A DNA stretch of 9,524 nucleotides from a bacterium (GCA_027022065.1 JALVZS010000013.1:1647-11170); one strand, 5' to 3'. Positions 1 through 8,953 are shown, numbered from the stretch's first letter. Numbers and translations are program-made. Notes: generated by a model not told the origin, from the sequence alone.

Positions 1-376
1 GGTTTATAGGTCCCCTAACAAAGACCGCTCCCTTTTTCAGTAACCACTCATGGGCAAGCTCAAAAAGCTTAGATGAAACATCTTTATCATCAACACTTTC
101 AAAAAAACCAAAGTATCCTACGTTTTCTCCCCTATACTTGAAGTGAAACCTGTCGTATATGGCGGCAATCCTGCCCAAAGGGCGTCCTATATCATCCGTT
201 ATATAGAAAAAAGCAGCATCTGCATGGTTAAAGAAGGGATTTTTGTTCTTGTTTAGAAGAGTCATCATATCGGCCACTATAGGAGGGACCCAGTTTTCAT
301 CACCTTTGTATATAGCCCAGGGAACCCTGATAAACTCTATAAGGCTTTTTTTGTCGGAAACCTCGTGAATCCTCAT
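1..376 (-). CDS. GNAT-superfamily acyltransferase, YghO-like (5' part only)
   Basis: This is the N-terminal 125 codons of a gene that runs off the low-coordinate edge, translated by hand from the minus strand. The ATG at 376-374 overlaps the TGA of the upstream synthase gene as ATGA, which suggests translational coupling; its own Shine-Dalgarno is weak (AAAGGT about 11 nt upstream). Visible family blocks are [10 protein letters not shown] (15-24) with D26 and W29-V-P-P (29-32), N-P-F-F-N-H-A (46-52), G-R-I-A-A-I-Y-D (68-75), G-F-F-E-S (90-94) and G-P-I-N (122-125). I recognise this pattern from COG-type proteins annotated as YghO-like or GNAT N-acetyltransferases, which often sit beside serine-palmitoyltransferase-like genes in bacteria. 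The likely role is acyl transfer to an amino group, possibly N-acylation of the neighbour's product. The C-terminal half and the stop codon are outside the window, so the acyl-CoA site cannot be judged. Confidence 0.75.
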   Translation of the reverse strand, partial: MRIHEVSDKKSLIEFIRVPWAIYKGDENWVPPIVADMMTLLNKNKNPFFNHADAAFFYITDDIGRPLGRIAAIYDRFHFKYRGENVGYFGFFESVDDKDVSSKLFELAHEWLLKKGAVFVRGPIN

Positions 377-1557
377 ATTATACCGAACCTTTTGCCTACC
401 TTCTCCAACTTCTCAAGAGCAAAGTCTATATGTTCAGGCTTGTGAGTGGCCATAACGCTGAGGCGCAAAAGAGACTTTCCAGGTGGCACCCCTGGAGGCA
501 CAACGGGATTCACAAACACTCCCTCATCGTGAAGAGCTCTGCATATCTGGAAGGTCTTTAACTCATCCCCTATGTAGACAGGAATTACCGGAGTCTGAGT
601 GTTTCCTATGTCAAATCCCAAAGATCTAAGGCCCTCCTGTAGCCTTCTGGTGTTCTCCCAAAGGGCCTTTCTTCTTTCGGGCTCGCTCTTGAGAATGCGC
701 AAGGCCTCTAAAGCAGCAGCGGTATTGGGCGGAGAAATGCTGGCACTAAAAATCAAAGCCCTGGCCTTGTGCTTGAGATATTCTATCACATCCCTGTTTG
801 ATGCAGCAAATCCTCCTAAAGATGCCAAAGACTTACTAAAGGTTCCCATTATGATGTCCACCTCATCCGTTAAACCAAAGTGCTCCGCCGTTCCTGCCCC
901 AGTCTCCCCGAGTACTCCAAGGCCATGGGCATCATCAATCATGAGACGTGCCCCGTATTTCTTGCACAGCTTCAGTATCTCTGGAACAGGAGCTATATCC
1001 CCCTCCATGCTGTAAACACCATCAACCACTATGAGTTTACCTGCCTCAGTCTCAAGCCCTTGAAGCACCTTTTCAAGATGGGCCATATCGTTGTGCCTAA
1101 ATCTCTTTATCTCACCCAGAGAGAGCCGGCAGCCTTCCACTATGCTGGCGTGGTCCGATTTATCTATGATAACGTAATCTCCTTTACCCACAAGTGTGGA
1201 GATTATGCCAAGATTGGTTTGAAAGCCTGTACTGAAGAGCAGAACCGCCTCCTTACCCAGAAACTCAGCAAGCTCATGCTCCAGTTGTAGATGCAGGTCC
1301 AAGGTGCCGTTGAGGAAGCGCGATCCTGCACAACCTGTTCCGTATTTATCTATGGCTCTCTTTGCAGCCTCCTTTACCCTGGGATCATCTGTGAGGCCCA
1401 AGTAACTGTTGGAGCCAAGCATGATGAGTTCTTTTCCATTTATCCTTACCACGGGCCCCTGTTGGGTGGTAATGGGCCTGAAGTAGGGATATATTCCCAT
1501 CTTCCTTACTCTGTCCGGCTCCTTAAAGGCAAAACACTTCTCAAAAATGTCCGCCAC
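373..1557 (-). CDS. PLP-dependent alpha-oxoamine synthase, serine palmitoyltransferase-like
   Basis: A 394-residue fold-type I PLP enzyme of the alpha-oxoamine synthase family, which condenses an amino acid with an acyl thioester and releases CO2. The start is GTG at 1557-1555, supported by a Shine-Dalgarno GGAGGT (1565-1570) seven bases upstream; the next in-frame Met (residue 20) would cut into the conserved G-I-Y-P-Y-F-R-P-I block (21-29). Visible sites are S-N-S-Y-L-G (49-54), G-S-R-F-L-N-G-T (78-85), H136 in D-H-A-S (PLP stacking), D208 and H211 in D-D-A-H-G, and the Schiff-base lysine K242 in G-T-F-S-K-S (238-243). The N-terminal block, [11 protein letters not shown] and the C-terminal N-P-V-V-P-P (350-355) look more like bacterial serine palmitoyltransferases, especially the Bacteroidetes kind, than like BioF or Kbl, which usually carry T-L-G-K around the lysine. 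The Arg of the Sphingomonas R-P-P motif is V353 here, by my remembered alignment. BioF or glycine C-acetyltransferase remains possible. It lies 15 bases after ychF. Confidence 0.85.
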   Translation of the reverse strand: MADIFEKCFAFKEPDRVRKMGIYPYFRPITTQQGPVVRINGKELIMLGSNSYLGLTDDPRVKEAAKRAIDKYGTGCAGSRFLNGTLDLHLQLEHELAEFLGKEAVLLFSTGFQTNLGIISTLVGKGDYVIIDKSDHASIVEGCRLSLGEIKRFRHNDMAHLEKVLQGLETEAGKLIVVDGVYSMEGDIAPVPEILKLCKKYGARLMIDDAHGLGVLGETGAGTAEHFGLTDEVDIIMGTFSKSLASLGGFAASNRDVIEYLKHKARALIFSASISPPNTAAALEALRILKSEPERRKALWENTRRLQEGLRSLGFDIGNTQTPVIPVYIGDELKTFQICRALHDEGVFVNPVVPPGVPPGKSLLRLSVMATHKPEHIDFALEKLEKVGKRFGII

Positions 1558-1564
1558 TTCCCAA

Positions 1565-1570
1565 ACCTCC
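1565..1570 (-). promoter_or_regulatory. Shine-Dalgarno fixing the GTG start of the oxoamine synthase
   Basis: The mRNA reads GGAGGT seven bases before GTG. It lies in the 15-base gap directly after the ychF stop codon (TAA at 1575-1573). It is the main reason to prefer the rare GTG start at 1557. Confidence 0.8.
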
Positions 1571-1572
1571 AG

Positions 1573-2661
1573 TTAGTTTTTGAACCTTATGTAAACGAGG
1601 TCCCCATCCTCAACTACATAATCTCTACCCTCCACCCTAATAAGGCCCTTCTCCCTGGCCACAGACAGAGATCCTATTTTATCAAGCTCCTCAAAGGGAA
1701 TAACCTCTGCCTTTATAAAGCCCTTCTGCATGTCTGTGTGTATCTTTCCCGCTGCCTCCCAAACGGTTGATCCCCTCTTCAATGTCCAAGCCCTTGCCTC
1801 GTTCTCGTTGGCGGTAAAAAAGGTTATAAGCTTCAATGTAGTGTAGCCCGCTTTTATCAGTCTCTCAAGTCCCGATTTTTTTAGTCCAAACTGCTCCAGA
1901 AACTCCTTCCTCTCCTCAGGAGAAAGCTCCGAAAGCTCCTCTTCCAGCTTCCCGCATATAACCACGAATCCAGCATTTTTCTCCTGTGCAATTCTTCTGA
2001 GCCTGTTAGCTGCCTCTCCCTCTATCCCATCCTCGTCAACATTTGCCACATAGAGCACAGGCTTAAGCGTTATAAACTGATAGGGCTTAACTGCCTCAAG
2101 CTCTTCCTCACTCCACTCAAGAAACCTCAACTGCACACCGTCCTTCAGAGCCTCATAGGCTTTATTAAGGGCTTCAAGCTCCCTCTTTCTCGCCCTATCT
2201 CCAGACCTCACCACCTTCTCCAGCCTTTTCAGGTTTCTTTCAGCCACCTCAAGATCGGAAAGCACCAGCTCAAGCTCCACTAGCGCCACATCCCTTTCGG
2301 GATTAACATCTCCCTCCACATGGGAAACATTAGGATCAGAAAAGCACCTAACCACATGCACCACCGCATCAACACCCCTTATGTGGGAGAGAAACTGATT
2401 CCCCAGTCCCTCCCCGTGACTTGCCCCTTTTACCAAGCCTGCTATATCCACGAACTCTATATACGTAGGTGTGGCCTTCGCAGACCCCACTATCTCTCTT
2501 ATGCGCTCAAGACGGGTATCGGGCACCTCCACCACACCCACATTGGGATCCACCGTGCAGAAGGGATAATTCTCGGCAGGAACCGATGCACCTGATAGGG
2601 CGTTGAATATGGTGGATTTTCCCACATTAGGAAGCCCCACTATACCACATTTAAAGCCCAT
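1573..2661 (-). CDS. ychF: YchF/OLA1-family ATPase with TGS domain
   Basis: A 362-residue Obg-related P-loop NTPase of the YchF/OLA1 subfamily, the usual family length (E. coli about 363). These cytosolic proteins bind ribosomes, prefer ATP to GTP and are linked to translation and stress responses. Walker A is G-L-P-N-V-G-K-S-T (9-17), the switch I region contains [10 protein letters not shown] (31-40), and the G3 motif is [10 protein letters not shown] (72-81). H92 in H-V-V-R-C-F fits the family's catalytic-region histidine. The G4 position reads A-N-V-D-E-D (206-211) rather than the NKxD of GTPases, which fits ATP preference. A charged helical stretch (about 118-170) forms the coiled-coil insertion, and a TGS domain occupies about 278-360. 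The ATG at 2661 lies inside the last codons of pssA (11-base overlap), with GGGGT about 8 bases upstream as a plausible ribosome site. It is a housekeeping gene with no obvious metabolic tie to its neighbours. Confidence 0.97.
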   Translation of the reverse strand: MGFKCGIVGLPNVGKSTIFNALSGASVPAENYPFCTVDPNVGVVEVPDTRLERIREIVGSAKATPTYIEFVDIAGLVKGASHGEGLGNQFLSHIRGVDAVVHVVRCFSDPNVSHVEGDVNPERDVALVELELVLSDLEVAERNLKRLEKVVRSGDRARKRELEALNKAYEALKDGVQLRFLEWSEEELEAVKPYQFITLKPVLYVANVDEDGIEGEAANRLRRIAQEKNAGFVVICGKLEEELSELSPEERKEFLEQFGLKKSGLERLIKAGYTTLKLITFFTANENEARAWTLKRGSTVWEAAGKIHTDMQKGFIKAEVIPFEELDKIGSLSVAREKGLIRVEGRDYVVEDGDLVYIRFKN

Positions 2662-3376
2662 TTTCCTTCACCCCTTCGGATAGGGCCTCCTCTCTGCCTT
2701 TCAGAAGCATTAGTGGTCCTGAAAGGTAATATCCGAAAAATATCAAAAATATAAATAAATAAGGCTCAGAAGCAATCACAAACACGGCAAGCACAGAGGC
2801 AAGCACCACAGCGAAGGAACCCTTCTTTGAAAGCTCCCCTTTAAAGGCAGCATACTTCACTCTGCTTACCATAAGAAGCGATGCTGTAAACATAAAAAAC
2901 GCCGCTACTATAGCCAAAAGCTTATAAGGTAGTGATGAAAGCATATGGGTGGCGAATATATGGTAGGAGGCCATAAGCCCTGCAGCGGCAGGTATTGGGA
3001 AACCGACAAAATCCTTGGTCTTTTCATTGGAAGCCATAACATTAAACCTTGCAAGCCTTAAAGCACCACAGGCCACAAATAGAAAAGCTATCAGCCACCC
3101 TATCCTGCCAAAGGGCTCCAGCACCCATTTGTAAACGAGTATAGATGGAGCAACCCCAAAGGACACAAGATCCGCAAGAGAGTCGTAGTTGATACCAAAA
3201 TCGCTTGTGGTGTTGGTTATCCTGGCTACCCTCCCGTCTAGTATGTCCATAAACATGGCTATAAACAGTATCCAAGCCGCCTTCTCATACTCCCCCTTCA
3301 GAGAAGCAACCAGAGAGTAAAAGCCAAAGAAGAGGTTTCCCGTGGTAAAAAGATTGGGTAAAATATAAAGCCTCAT
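2651..3376 (-). CDS. pssA: CDP-diacylglycerol--serine O-phosphatidyltransferase
   Basis: A 241-residue integral membrane enzyme of the CDP-alcohol phosphatidyltransferase family. It makes phosphatidylserine from CDP-diacylglycerol and L-serine. The full signature D-G-x2-A-R-x8-G-x3-D-x3-D is present: D47, G48, A51, R52, G61, D65 and D69, with D44 just ahead. The aspartates bind the metal and the pyrophosphate. Further family blocks are [10 protein letters not shown] (103-112) and F-V-G-F-P-I-P-A-A (123-131). About six hydrophobic segments are visible (roughly 9-26, 33-46, 92-109, 128-145, 151-170 and 188-224, the last probably two helices). This is the membrane type of PssA found in Bacillus and many other bacteria, not the soluble E. 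coli type. Its ATG overlaps the psd stop as ATGA (3373-3376), with GGGAGA about 8 bases upstream. Directly after psd, it completes a two-gene phosphatidylethanolamine unit. Confidence 0.95.
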   Translation of the reverse strand: MRLYILPNLFTTGNLFFGFYSLVASLKGEYEKAAWILFIAMFMDILDGRVARITNTTSDFGINYDSLADLVSFGVAPSILVYKWVLEPFGRIGWLIAFLFVACGALRLARFNVMASNEKTKDFVGFPIPAAAGLMASYHIFATHMLSSLPYKLLAIVAAFFMFTASLLMVSRVKYAAFKGELSKKGSFAVVLASVLAVFVIASEPYLFIFLIFFGYYLSGPLMLLKGREEALSEGVKENGL

Positions 3377-3981
3377 TTTACTATTCTCCCTATTATGGTT
3401 TCCCCAGCCTTAACCTTGCTTCCCCTCTTTACATAAAGCTCCCATCTACCAGGAAGGTGGAGATCCACCCTGGAGCCAAAGGCTATCATGCCAATTCTTT
3501 CTCCTGCCTCAACCTTCTGCCCTTCCCTTACCCAGCAGTGAATCCTTCTTGCCAGAAGCCCCGTTATTTGCACCACCTTCACATTGCCAATAGCGGTTTC
3601 CATCTTTATGGTATTGCTAACATTTGTGCTTGAATCCTTCTTAAAGGCCGCCTTGTAGCCCCTTCCACCCTTGTAAATCCTCTTGACCACCCCTGTATAC
3701 GGGGCCCTGTTCACATGACAGTCAAATATGGACATGAATATGGAGACAAACGCCTTCTCATCATCAGAGTAAGCCTCCATGACCTTCCCATCGGCGGGAG
3801 AAAGGGCAAACTCCGGAGAAAATACAACATCCCTTTCCGGATCCCTGAAGAAGCGTGTAAAAAATATGGATATAAAAAACAAAAGGGCTGCTGGAGCATA
3901 AAGCCCCAAGCAGCCGCATACAAAACCCAATGCAAAAGCGCCCCATATAAAGGGCTTACCCTCTGGCCTTATCCTATTCAT
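3373..3981 (-). CDS. psd: phosphatidylserine decarboxylase proenzyme (short form)
   Basis: A 202-residue self-processing decarboxylase that converts phosphatidylserine to phosphatidylethanolamine. Two hydrophobic segments (about 11-30 and 31-45) anchor the N-terminus in the membrane. Conserved blocks are F-R-D-P-E-R (45-50), S-P-A-D-G (61-65, with D64), D-C-H-V-N-R (87-92, with H89) and G-L-L-A-R-R-I (141-147). Cleavage is expected between G169 and S170 in F-G-S-R-V-D; the serine becomes the pyruvoyl cofactor of a small alpha chain (170-202). F-G-S replaces the L-G-S-T of the longer E. coli enzyme, as is normal for this short PSD class seen in Geobacter-like bacteria and archaea. The ATG at 3981 overlaps the end of ilvC by 8 bases. 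An in-frame TGA lies three codons upstream, so no longer start is possible. The only purine-rich stretch (GAAAGG) abuts the ATG, so translation probably depends on coupling to ilvC. Confidence 0.94.
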   Translation of the reverse strand: MNRIRPEGKPFIWGAFALGFVCGCLGLYAPAALLFFISIFFTRFFRDPERDVVFSPEFALSPADGKVMEAYSDDEKAFVSIFMSIFDCHVNRAPYTGVVKRIYKGGRGYKAAFKKDSSTNVSNTIKMETAIGNVKVVQITGLLARRIHCWVREGQKVEAGERIGMIAFGSRVDLHLPGRWELYVKRGSKVKAGETIIGRIVK

Positions 3982-4972
3982 CCTTTCTCAACCAGGGCAT
4001 CATAGCTCTCAAGCGCTTTCCTACTTCTTCTATTGGATGCTCCTCATCAGCCTTAAGTAGCGCATTGAACACAGGCCTTCCAACCATATTCTCCAGTATC
4101 CACTCCTTGGCAAAGGCACCTGTCTGGATCTCTGTAAGTATCTCCCAGAGCCTCTCCCTCACATGTGCATCTATTACCCTAGGACCCCTGGTCACATCCC
4201 CGTATTTGGCAGTGTCGCTAACCCATTTTCTCATTCCACTTATGCCCTGCTCGTATATGAGATCCACAATCAGCTTCAATTCATGGAGACATTCAAAGTA
4301 GGCCACCTCAGGCTGATACCCTGCCTCCACCAGGGTTTCAAAAGCAGCTTTAATAAGAGCGGTAACTCCCCCACAGAGGATCACCTGCTCTCCAAAAAGA
4401 TCCGTCTCTGTCTCCTCCTTGAAGGTGGTTTCAATAACACCTGCCCTTGTCCCCCCGATGCCCTTTGCGTAGGCTAAAGCTATATCAAAGGCCTTTCCCG
4501 TGGCGTTCTGCACAACAGCCACAAGGCATGGAACTCCTTTGCCCTCCTGGTACATACGCCTAACAAGAGAGCCCGGGCCTTTTGGAGCCACCATGAAAAC
4601 ATCAACATACTTGGGAGGGACTATCTGGCCGAAGTGTATGTTAAAGCCGTGGGCAAAGGCAAGGGCATTTCCCTCTTTAAGGTAAGGGGCTATTTGGTTC
4701 TTATAAACCTCTGGCTGCATGGTGTCGGGAATGAGCATCATTATAACATCCGCCCACTGAGCAGCCTCAGCAATCTCCATCACCTTAAGCCCGTCATTCT
4801 GCGCCCTTTCCCAGGATGCTCCTCCCTTTCTCAGACCCACCGCAACATCAAGACCCGAATCCTTAAGGTTTAAGGCATGGGCATGTCCTTGGCTACCGTA
4901 GCCTATAATCGCTATCTTCTTGCCTTTAAGAGCATCAAGACTCACCTCTTCATCTGTGTAAACCTTCGCCAT
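3974..4972 (-). CDS. ilvC: ketol-acid reductoisomerase, class I
   Basis: A 332-residue class I (short) enzyme of valine and isoleucine synthesis. It isomerises and reduces 2-acetolactate or 2-aceto-2-hydroxybutyrate to the dihydroxy acid, using Mg2+ and NAD(P)H. The N-terminal Rossmann domain shows G-Y-G-S-Q-G-H-A (24-31). The cofactor-selecting loop after the second strand reads G-L-R-K-G-G-A-S (46-53), with Gly at 51 where a serine is common. Active-site candidates are H108 (A-H-G-F), K131, D191 and E195 (D-L-F-G-E), E227 and E231, and S252. The C-terminal all-helical domain covers about 183-327. The ATG at 4972 is 4 bases after the ilvN stop; its strong ribosome site GGGAGGT (4979-4985) lies in the last ilvN codons and the first base of its TAA. 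The protein ends in W-L-R-K-D-E, overlapping psd. Confidence 0.98.
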   Translation of the reverse strand: MAKVYTDEEVSLDALKGKKIAIIGYGSQGHAHALNLKDSGLDVAVGLRKGGASWERAQNDGLKVMEIAEAAQWADVIMMLIPDTMQPEVYKNQIAPYLKEGNALAFAHGFNIHFGQIVPPKYVDVFMVAPKGPGSLVRRMYQEGKGVPCLVAVVQNATGKAFDIALAYAKGIGGTRAGVIETTFKEETETDLFGEQVILCGGVTALIKAAFETLVEAGYQPEVAYFECLHELKLIVDLIYEQGISGMRKWVSDTAKYGDVTRGPRVIDAHVRERLWEILTEIQTGAFAKEWILENMVGRPVFNALLKADEEHPIEEVGKRLRAMMPWLRKDE

Positions 4973-4976
4973 CCTT

Positions 4977-5513
4977 TTACCTCCCTCCAGAGATTTTGAG
5001 GCTCTTAGGCCCCCTTAAAGCGGCAACCTTTCCTGTTCTTATAATTTCTCTTATGCCGCACTCCTTAAGAAGAGAAATGGCAGCGTTTATCTTGTCCTCA
5101 TTGCCGGTAATCTCTATGGTAAAGGTCTCCGGGCTTACATCAACTATGTTGCCCCTGAATATCTGGGCTATCCTCATGGCCTCTGCCCTGGCCTCGCCTC
5201 TTGCACTTACCTTCACCAACACCAGTTCCCTCTCCACATAGTCCATCCCGCTTGCGGTAAGATCCAGAACCTTAATAACATCAATTATCTTCCTCAACTG
5301 CTTAACTATCTGCTCTATAATCAGGGGATGGCCCTCTGTCACAAGGGTTATCCTTGAAACGGTGGGATCAAGGGTTTCCCCCACAGATATGGATAGTATA
5401 TTGTAGCCCTTGGCACTAAATAGTGTGGCTATCCTTGCCAAAACTCCAGGCTGGTTCTCAACAAGAAGGGCTATAGTGTGTCTCTGCACTCCTTCATTAT
5501 CCTTCTGCTGCAT
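4977..5513 (-). CDS. ilvN: acetolactate synthase regulatory (small) subunit
   Basis: A 178-residue regulatory partner of IlvB, which raises the activity of the catalytic subunit and carries valine feedback inhibition. The N-terminal ACT domain (about 12-85) holds [10 protein letters not shown] (16-25) and K-G-Y-N-I-L (35-40). N20, G23 and N38 match, by my alignment, the valine-binding positions N11, G14 and N29 of E. coli IlvH, so valine control is probably kept. The second half (about 93-165), with E-R-E-L-V-L-V-K-V (94-102) and F-R-G-N-I-V-D-V (119-126), is the usual second ACT-like domain. The first ten residues extend beyond the compact E. coli form. The ATG at 5513 is chosen because GAGGTGG (5518-5524) precedes it; a GTG at codon 9 has no well-spaced site. 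It starts 9 bases after ilvB. Confidence 0.97.
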   Translation of the reverse strand: MQQKDNEGVQRHTIALLVENQPGVLARIATLFSAKGYNILSISVGETLDPTVSRITLVTEGHPLIIEQIVKQLRKIIDVIKVLDLTASGMDYVERELVLVKVSARGEARAEAMRIAQIFRGNIVDVSPETFTIEITGNEDKINAAISLLKECGIREIIRTGKVAALRGPKSLKISGGR

Positions 5514-5522
5514 TTTACCACC

Positions 5523-7277
5523 TCATGATGGGAAGTTTAGAGGCCTCATGCCTTTAAGTGCCTCGCCGTTTTCGGATGTTTTTGGTCCCTCAAGGATCAT
5601 CTGTTTTACAGAAGCTCCAGCAGGAACCATGGGGAACACATTTTCCTCCCTATCAACATGGACATCCACCACAACTGGTCCCTTATGCTCAAGAGCTTCC
5701 TTCAACGCCTTTTTAAGCTCCGAAGGTCTCTCCACCCTCATCCCCTTTATGCCATATGCCTCCGCAACCTTAACGAAATCCGGCTGGCAGGAAATATCGG
5801 TTTCTGAGTACACCCTGTCAAAGAAGAGCTGCTGCCACTGCCTCACCATACCAAGGTAGCCGTTGTTGATAATGATCACCTTCACGGGAAGGTTGTACTG
5901 CTTCACTGTTGCAAGCTCCTGTATGTTCATCTGGAAGCTTCCATCCCCGGCCACATCAATCACTAGAGCATCCGGATGTGCCACCTGAACCCCTATTGCC
6001 GCAGGAAAGCCAAATCCCATAGTTCCAAGACCGCCCGAGGTTATGAAGTGCCTAGGATATATGTGCTTGTAAAACTGGGCCGTCCACATCTGATGCTGTC
6101 CCACCTCTGTGCAAATGTAGGCCTTGCCCTGGGTAAGTTCATACAGGGTCTCTATAACCATCTGGGGCTTTATAACATCTGCGCTTTTGTCGTAGCTTAA
6201 CGGATACTCCTCTTGCCACTCCCTTATCTTCTCAAACCACTCCCTATGTTTTTTCTCCCAGTCTATATCTACCTTCTCCAGCTCTTCCAGGATCTGGCCC
6301 AGAATAACCTTCGCATCTCCCACTATGGGAATATCCACCACCACATTCTTACTTATGGATGCTGGATCTATATCAATATGAATCTTAACCGCATCAGGAG
6401 CGAAGTCCTCAAGCTTACCTGTAACCCTGTCGTCAAACCTGGCACCTATGGCTATGAGAAGATCGCATTCGGTCACACACATATTGGCAGTATAAGTTCC
6501 GTGCATCCCTAGCATACCCACGAACAGAGGGTGATCTCCAGGAAAAGCACCCAATCCCATAAGAGTAAGGGTTACAGGAGCATGTATGGTTTCGGCAAGC
6601 TTCTTCAGCTCTTCAAAGGCACCAGACCAGTTTATTCCTCCCCCTGCGTATATCAAGGGCCTTCTTGCCTTTACCATAGCCTCAACAGCCCTCTTAACCT
6701 GGGCAGGATGTCCCTTTATGTTGGGGTTATATCCCCTCCTTGAAACCTTTTCCGGATATACGTACTCCGCCTCTCCCACTATTACATCTTTAGGCATATC
6801 AACAAGAACAGGGCCGGGCCTTCCCGTGGATGCTATGTATATGGCCTCCTTTATTATCCTAGGAAGGTCCTCCGTATGCTTCACCAGATAGTTGTGCTTT
6901 GTGCAAGGCCTCGTTATTCCCACTATGTCAGCTTCTTGAAAGGCATCGTTGCCTATGAGAGCCGTGGGAACCTGTCCCGTAAAGACTACCACAGGGGAAG
7001 AATCCATGTAAGCGGTAGCAATCCCCGTCACCGTATTGGTTCCTCCAGGGCCAGAAGTTACGAGAACCACACCTACTCTTCCTGTGGATCTCGCATAGCC
7101 GTCTGCAGCATGAACCGCCGCCTGCTCATGCCTCACAAGGATATGCCTAACCTTGTCCTTGTACTTGGGGTAGGCATCGTAGATGTTTATAACAGCACCA
7201 CCCGGAAGTCCAAAAACAGTATCAATCCCCTCTCTGATGAGGGTTTCCCAGAACATATCTGCGCCTTTCAGCTTCAT
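5523..7277 (-). CDS. ilvB: acetolactate synthase catalytic (large) subunit
   Basis: A 584-residue thiamin-diphosphate enzyme that joins two pyruvates to 2-acetolactate, or pyruvate and 2-oxobutyrate to 2-aceto-2-hydroxybutyrate, the first common step to valine, leucine and isoleucine. The N-terminal domain carries the cofactor-activating glutamate E51 in R-H-E-Q-A-A (49-54) and S-G-P-G-G-T-N (75-81). The middle domain has R-F-D-D-R-V-T-G (280-287), typical of FAD-binding acetohydroxyacid synthases. The ThDP/Mg motif runs from G-D-G-S (444-447) to N-N (471-472). The W-Q-Q segment at 481-483, in the loop near the herbicide and substrate site, is also typical. The ATG overlaps the ilvD stop as ATGA (7274-7277), with GAGGAG five bases upstream. 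The following ilvN gene encodes its regulatory partner, so anabolic synthase is a better call than catabolic AlsS or another ThDP enzyme. Confidence 0.98.
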   Translation of the reverse strand: MKLKGADMFWETLIREGIDTVFGLPGGAVINIYDAYPKYKDKVRHILVRHEQAAVHAADGYARSTGRVGVVLVTSGPGGTNTVTGIATAYMDSSPVVVFTGQVPTALIGNDAFQEADIVGITRPCTKHNYLVKHTEDLPRIIKEAIYIASTGRPGPVLVDMPKDVIVGEAEYVYPEKVSRRGYNPNIKGHPAQVKRAVEAMVKARRPLIYAGGGINWSGAFEELKKLAETIHAPVTLTLMGLGAFPGDHPLFVGMLGMHGTYTANMCVTECDLLIAIGARFDDRVTGKLEDFAPDAVKIHIDIDPASISKNVVVDIPIVGDAKVILGQILEELEKVDIDWEKKHREWFEKIREWQEEYPLSYDKSADVIKPQMVIETLYELTQGKAYICTEVGQHQMWTAQFYKHIYPRHFITSGGLGTMGFGFPAAIGVQVAHPDALVIDVAGDGSFQMNIQELATVKQYNLPVKVIIINNGYLGMVRQWQQLFFDRVYSETDISCQPDFVKVAEAYGIKGMRVERPSELKKALKEALEHKGPVVVDVHVDREENVFPMVPAGASVKQMILEGPKTSENGEALKGMRPLNFPS

Positions 7278-8947
7278 GACTGCTCCTCTACAACATCTCT
7301 GTATACGGCCCCTGTTGAGGCACTTGTCACAAATTTTGCGTATCTTGCAAGATATCCCTTTGTTATCTTGGGCTGAGGAGGCTTCCAGCTTTCCCTCCTC
7401 TTTTTAAGCTCCTCTTCAGACAGCTCCACCTCCAGCCTTCTCGCAGGTATGTCTATTTTTATAACATCCCCATCCTGCAACAAAGCTATGGGACCGCCCT
7501 CTGCAGCCTCAGGGGAAACATGCCCTATGCATGGACCTTTGGTTCCGCCTGAAAACCTGCCATCCGTTATCAGCGCCACAGATTCAGAAAGACCCATGCC
7601 TACAATGGCAGAGGTGGGAGCAAGCATCTCCCTCATACCAGGACCACCCTTTGGACCTTCATACCTTATAACCACCACCTCTCCCTCTTTTATCCTTCCC
7701 CCAAGGATGGCCTCCATTGCCTCCTCTTCAGAGTTAAATACCCTCGCCTTTCCCGTGAATTTCATCATATTCTCGCTAACAGCGGTCTGCTTGATGACTG
7801 CTCCATCTGGAGCAAGGTTGCCGAAGAGAACAGCTATACCTCCCTCTTTATGATAAGGATTATCCAAAGGCCTTATCACATCCTCATCAAAGATGGTGGC
7901 CCCATCGGCTATCTCGTATATGGTCTTTCCGGAAACGGTGGGAACATTGTTCAAAAGCTCCTTCAGCCTCTTCATCACTGCAGGGATCCCACCTGCTGCA
8001 TCAAGATCCTCCATCATATAATCCCCGCCTGGGCGCAGGTTTGATATGTGCGGGGTTTCCCTGCTGATTCTATCAAAGTCCCTGAGATCCAGCTTTACAC
8101 CTGCCTCGTTTGCTATGGCGGTTATGTGTAGCACCGCATTGGTGGAACCACCTAGGGCCATATCTATCCTTATGGCGTTGTGTATGGCCTCCTTTGTCAT
8201 TATGTCTCTGGGCCTTATGTTCTCTCTCACAAGCTCCACAACCCTGTATCCAGAATCAAAGGCTATACGCCTCTTTTTGGCAAGCCCAGCCACCGCCGTA
8301 GCACATCCAGGAAGGGACATGCCCATGGCCTCAGTGACACAGGCCATAGTGTTTGCCGTGTAAAGCCCCTGGCATGAACCAGGACCGGGGCACGCCTCCA
8401 TCTCGCAGAGCTCAAGCTCCTTTTCATCAATCTGACCTGCTTTGAACCTACCCACAGCCTCAAAGGTGTCCCTAACCAAGGAGAGTCTCTTTTTACCTAT
8501 TCTACCGGACTGCATGGGGCCCGCCGTTACCACTATTGATGGGATATTTATGCGGGCAGCGGCCATTAGCATACCTGGTGTGATCTTATCGCAGTTCGTC
8601 AAAAAGACTAGACCATCAAGCTTGTGAGCCTCAACCACACACTCAATCATATCTGCTATCAACTCCCTTGATGGAAGAGAGTACTTCATACCGGAGTGAC
8701 CCATGGCCACACCATCACATATACCGGGAACACAGAAGATAAATGCATACCCTCCAGCAGAGTGTATCCCCTTCTCAATCCACCTCTCCAGCTCCCTCAT
8801 TCCCACATGGCCTGGGATGAGATCCGTGAAGCTGCTCACTATTCCTATAAAGGGCATGTCCCAAGCCTTTTTGGGAACCCCCGTTGCGTAAAGGAGCGCC
8901 CTGTGAGGAACACGCTCAACTCCCCTCTTTACCTCATCGCTTCTCAT
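7274..8947 (-). CDS. ilvD: dihydroxyacid dehydratase
   Basis: A 557-residue Fe-S dehydratase of the IlvD/Edd family. It converts 2,3-dihydroxy-isovalerate and 2,3-dihydroxy-3-methylvalerate to the 2-oxoacids for valine and isoleucine. Conserved sites are S-R-E-L-I-A-D (93-99), N-C-D-K-I-T-P-G (118-125, with cluster cysteine C119, D120 and K121), C-P-G-P-G-S-C-Q-G (186-194, with C192) and the catalytic-type serine S466 in D-G-R-F-S-G-G-T (462-469). The third cysteine motif (G-N-T-C-N) of plant and mycobacterial [2Fe-2S] enzymes is absent: the segment reads [10 protein letters not shown] (38-47), as in E. coli-type enzymes. The start at 8947 gives the family's usual M-R-S-D-E beginning and has GGAGG (8954-8958) six bases upstream. 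It is the first ilv gene, only 26 bases after the DUF465 gene, so there is no room for a leader peptide or T-box in front of it. Confidence 0.97.
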   Translation of the reverse strand: MRSDEVKRGVERVPHRALLYATGVPKKAWDMPFIGIVSSFTDLIPGHVGMRELERWIEKGIHSAGGYAFIFCVPGICDGVAMGHSGMKYSLPSRELIADMIECVVEAHKLDGLVFLTNCDKITPGMLMAAARINIPSIVVTAGPMQSGRIGKKRLSLVRDTFEAVGRFKAGQIDEKELELCEMEACPGPGSCQGLYTANTMACVTEAMGMSLPGCATAVAGLAKKRRIAFDSGYRVVELVRENIRPRDIMTKEAIHNAIRIDMALGGSTNAVLHITAIANEAGVKLDLRDFDRISRETPHISNLRPGGDYMMEDLDAAGGIPAVMKRLKELLNNVPTVSGKTIYEIADGATIFDEDVIRPLDNPYHKEGGIAVLFGNLAPDGAVIKQTAVSENMMKFTGKARVFNSEEEAMEAILGGRIKEGEVVVIRYEGPKGGPGMREMLAPTSAIVGMGLSESVALITDGRFSGGTKGPCIGHVSPEAAEGGPIALLQDGDVIKIDIPARRLEVELSEEELKKRRESWKPPQPKITKGYLARYAKFVTSASTGAVYRDVVEEQS

Positions 8948-8953
8948 TTCAAG

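Noticed and set aside
373-1557. Calling this gene bioF or kbl outright
   Set aside because: The N-terminal block and the T-F-S-K-S motif around the PLP lysine fit SPT-like enzymes better, and no biotin or threonine-degradation gene is in view; the symbol was left empty because substrate cannot be proved from sequence.
1291-1770. 159-codon plus-strand open frame opposite the oxoamine synthase and ychF
   Set aside because: Shadow of two conserved minus-strand genes; the translation shows no domain and no ribosome site supports it.
6876-7376. 166-codon open frame on the plus strand across the ilvB/ilvD junction
   Set aside because: It is antisense to two strongly conserved genes, has no family pattern or ribosome site that I recognise, and is a typical shadow frame of this codon usage.
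7799-7814. Perfect 6-bp inverted repeat TGCTCC-ATCT-GGAGCA
   Set aside because: It lies inside ilvD codons for a conserved A-P-D-G-A run, has no T-tract, and a 6-bp stem is expected by chance in 9.5 kb.
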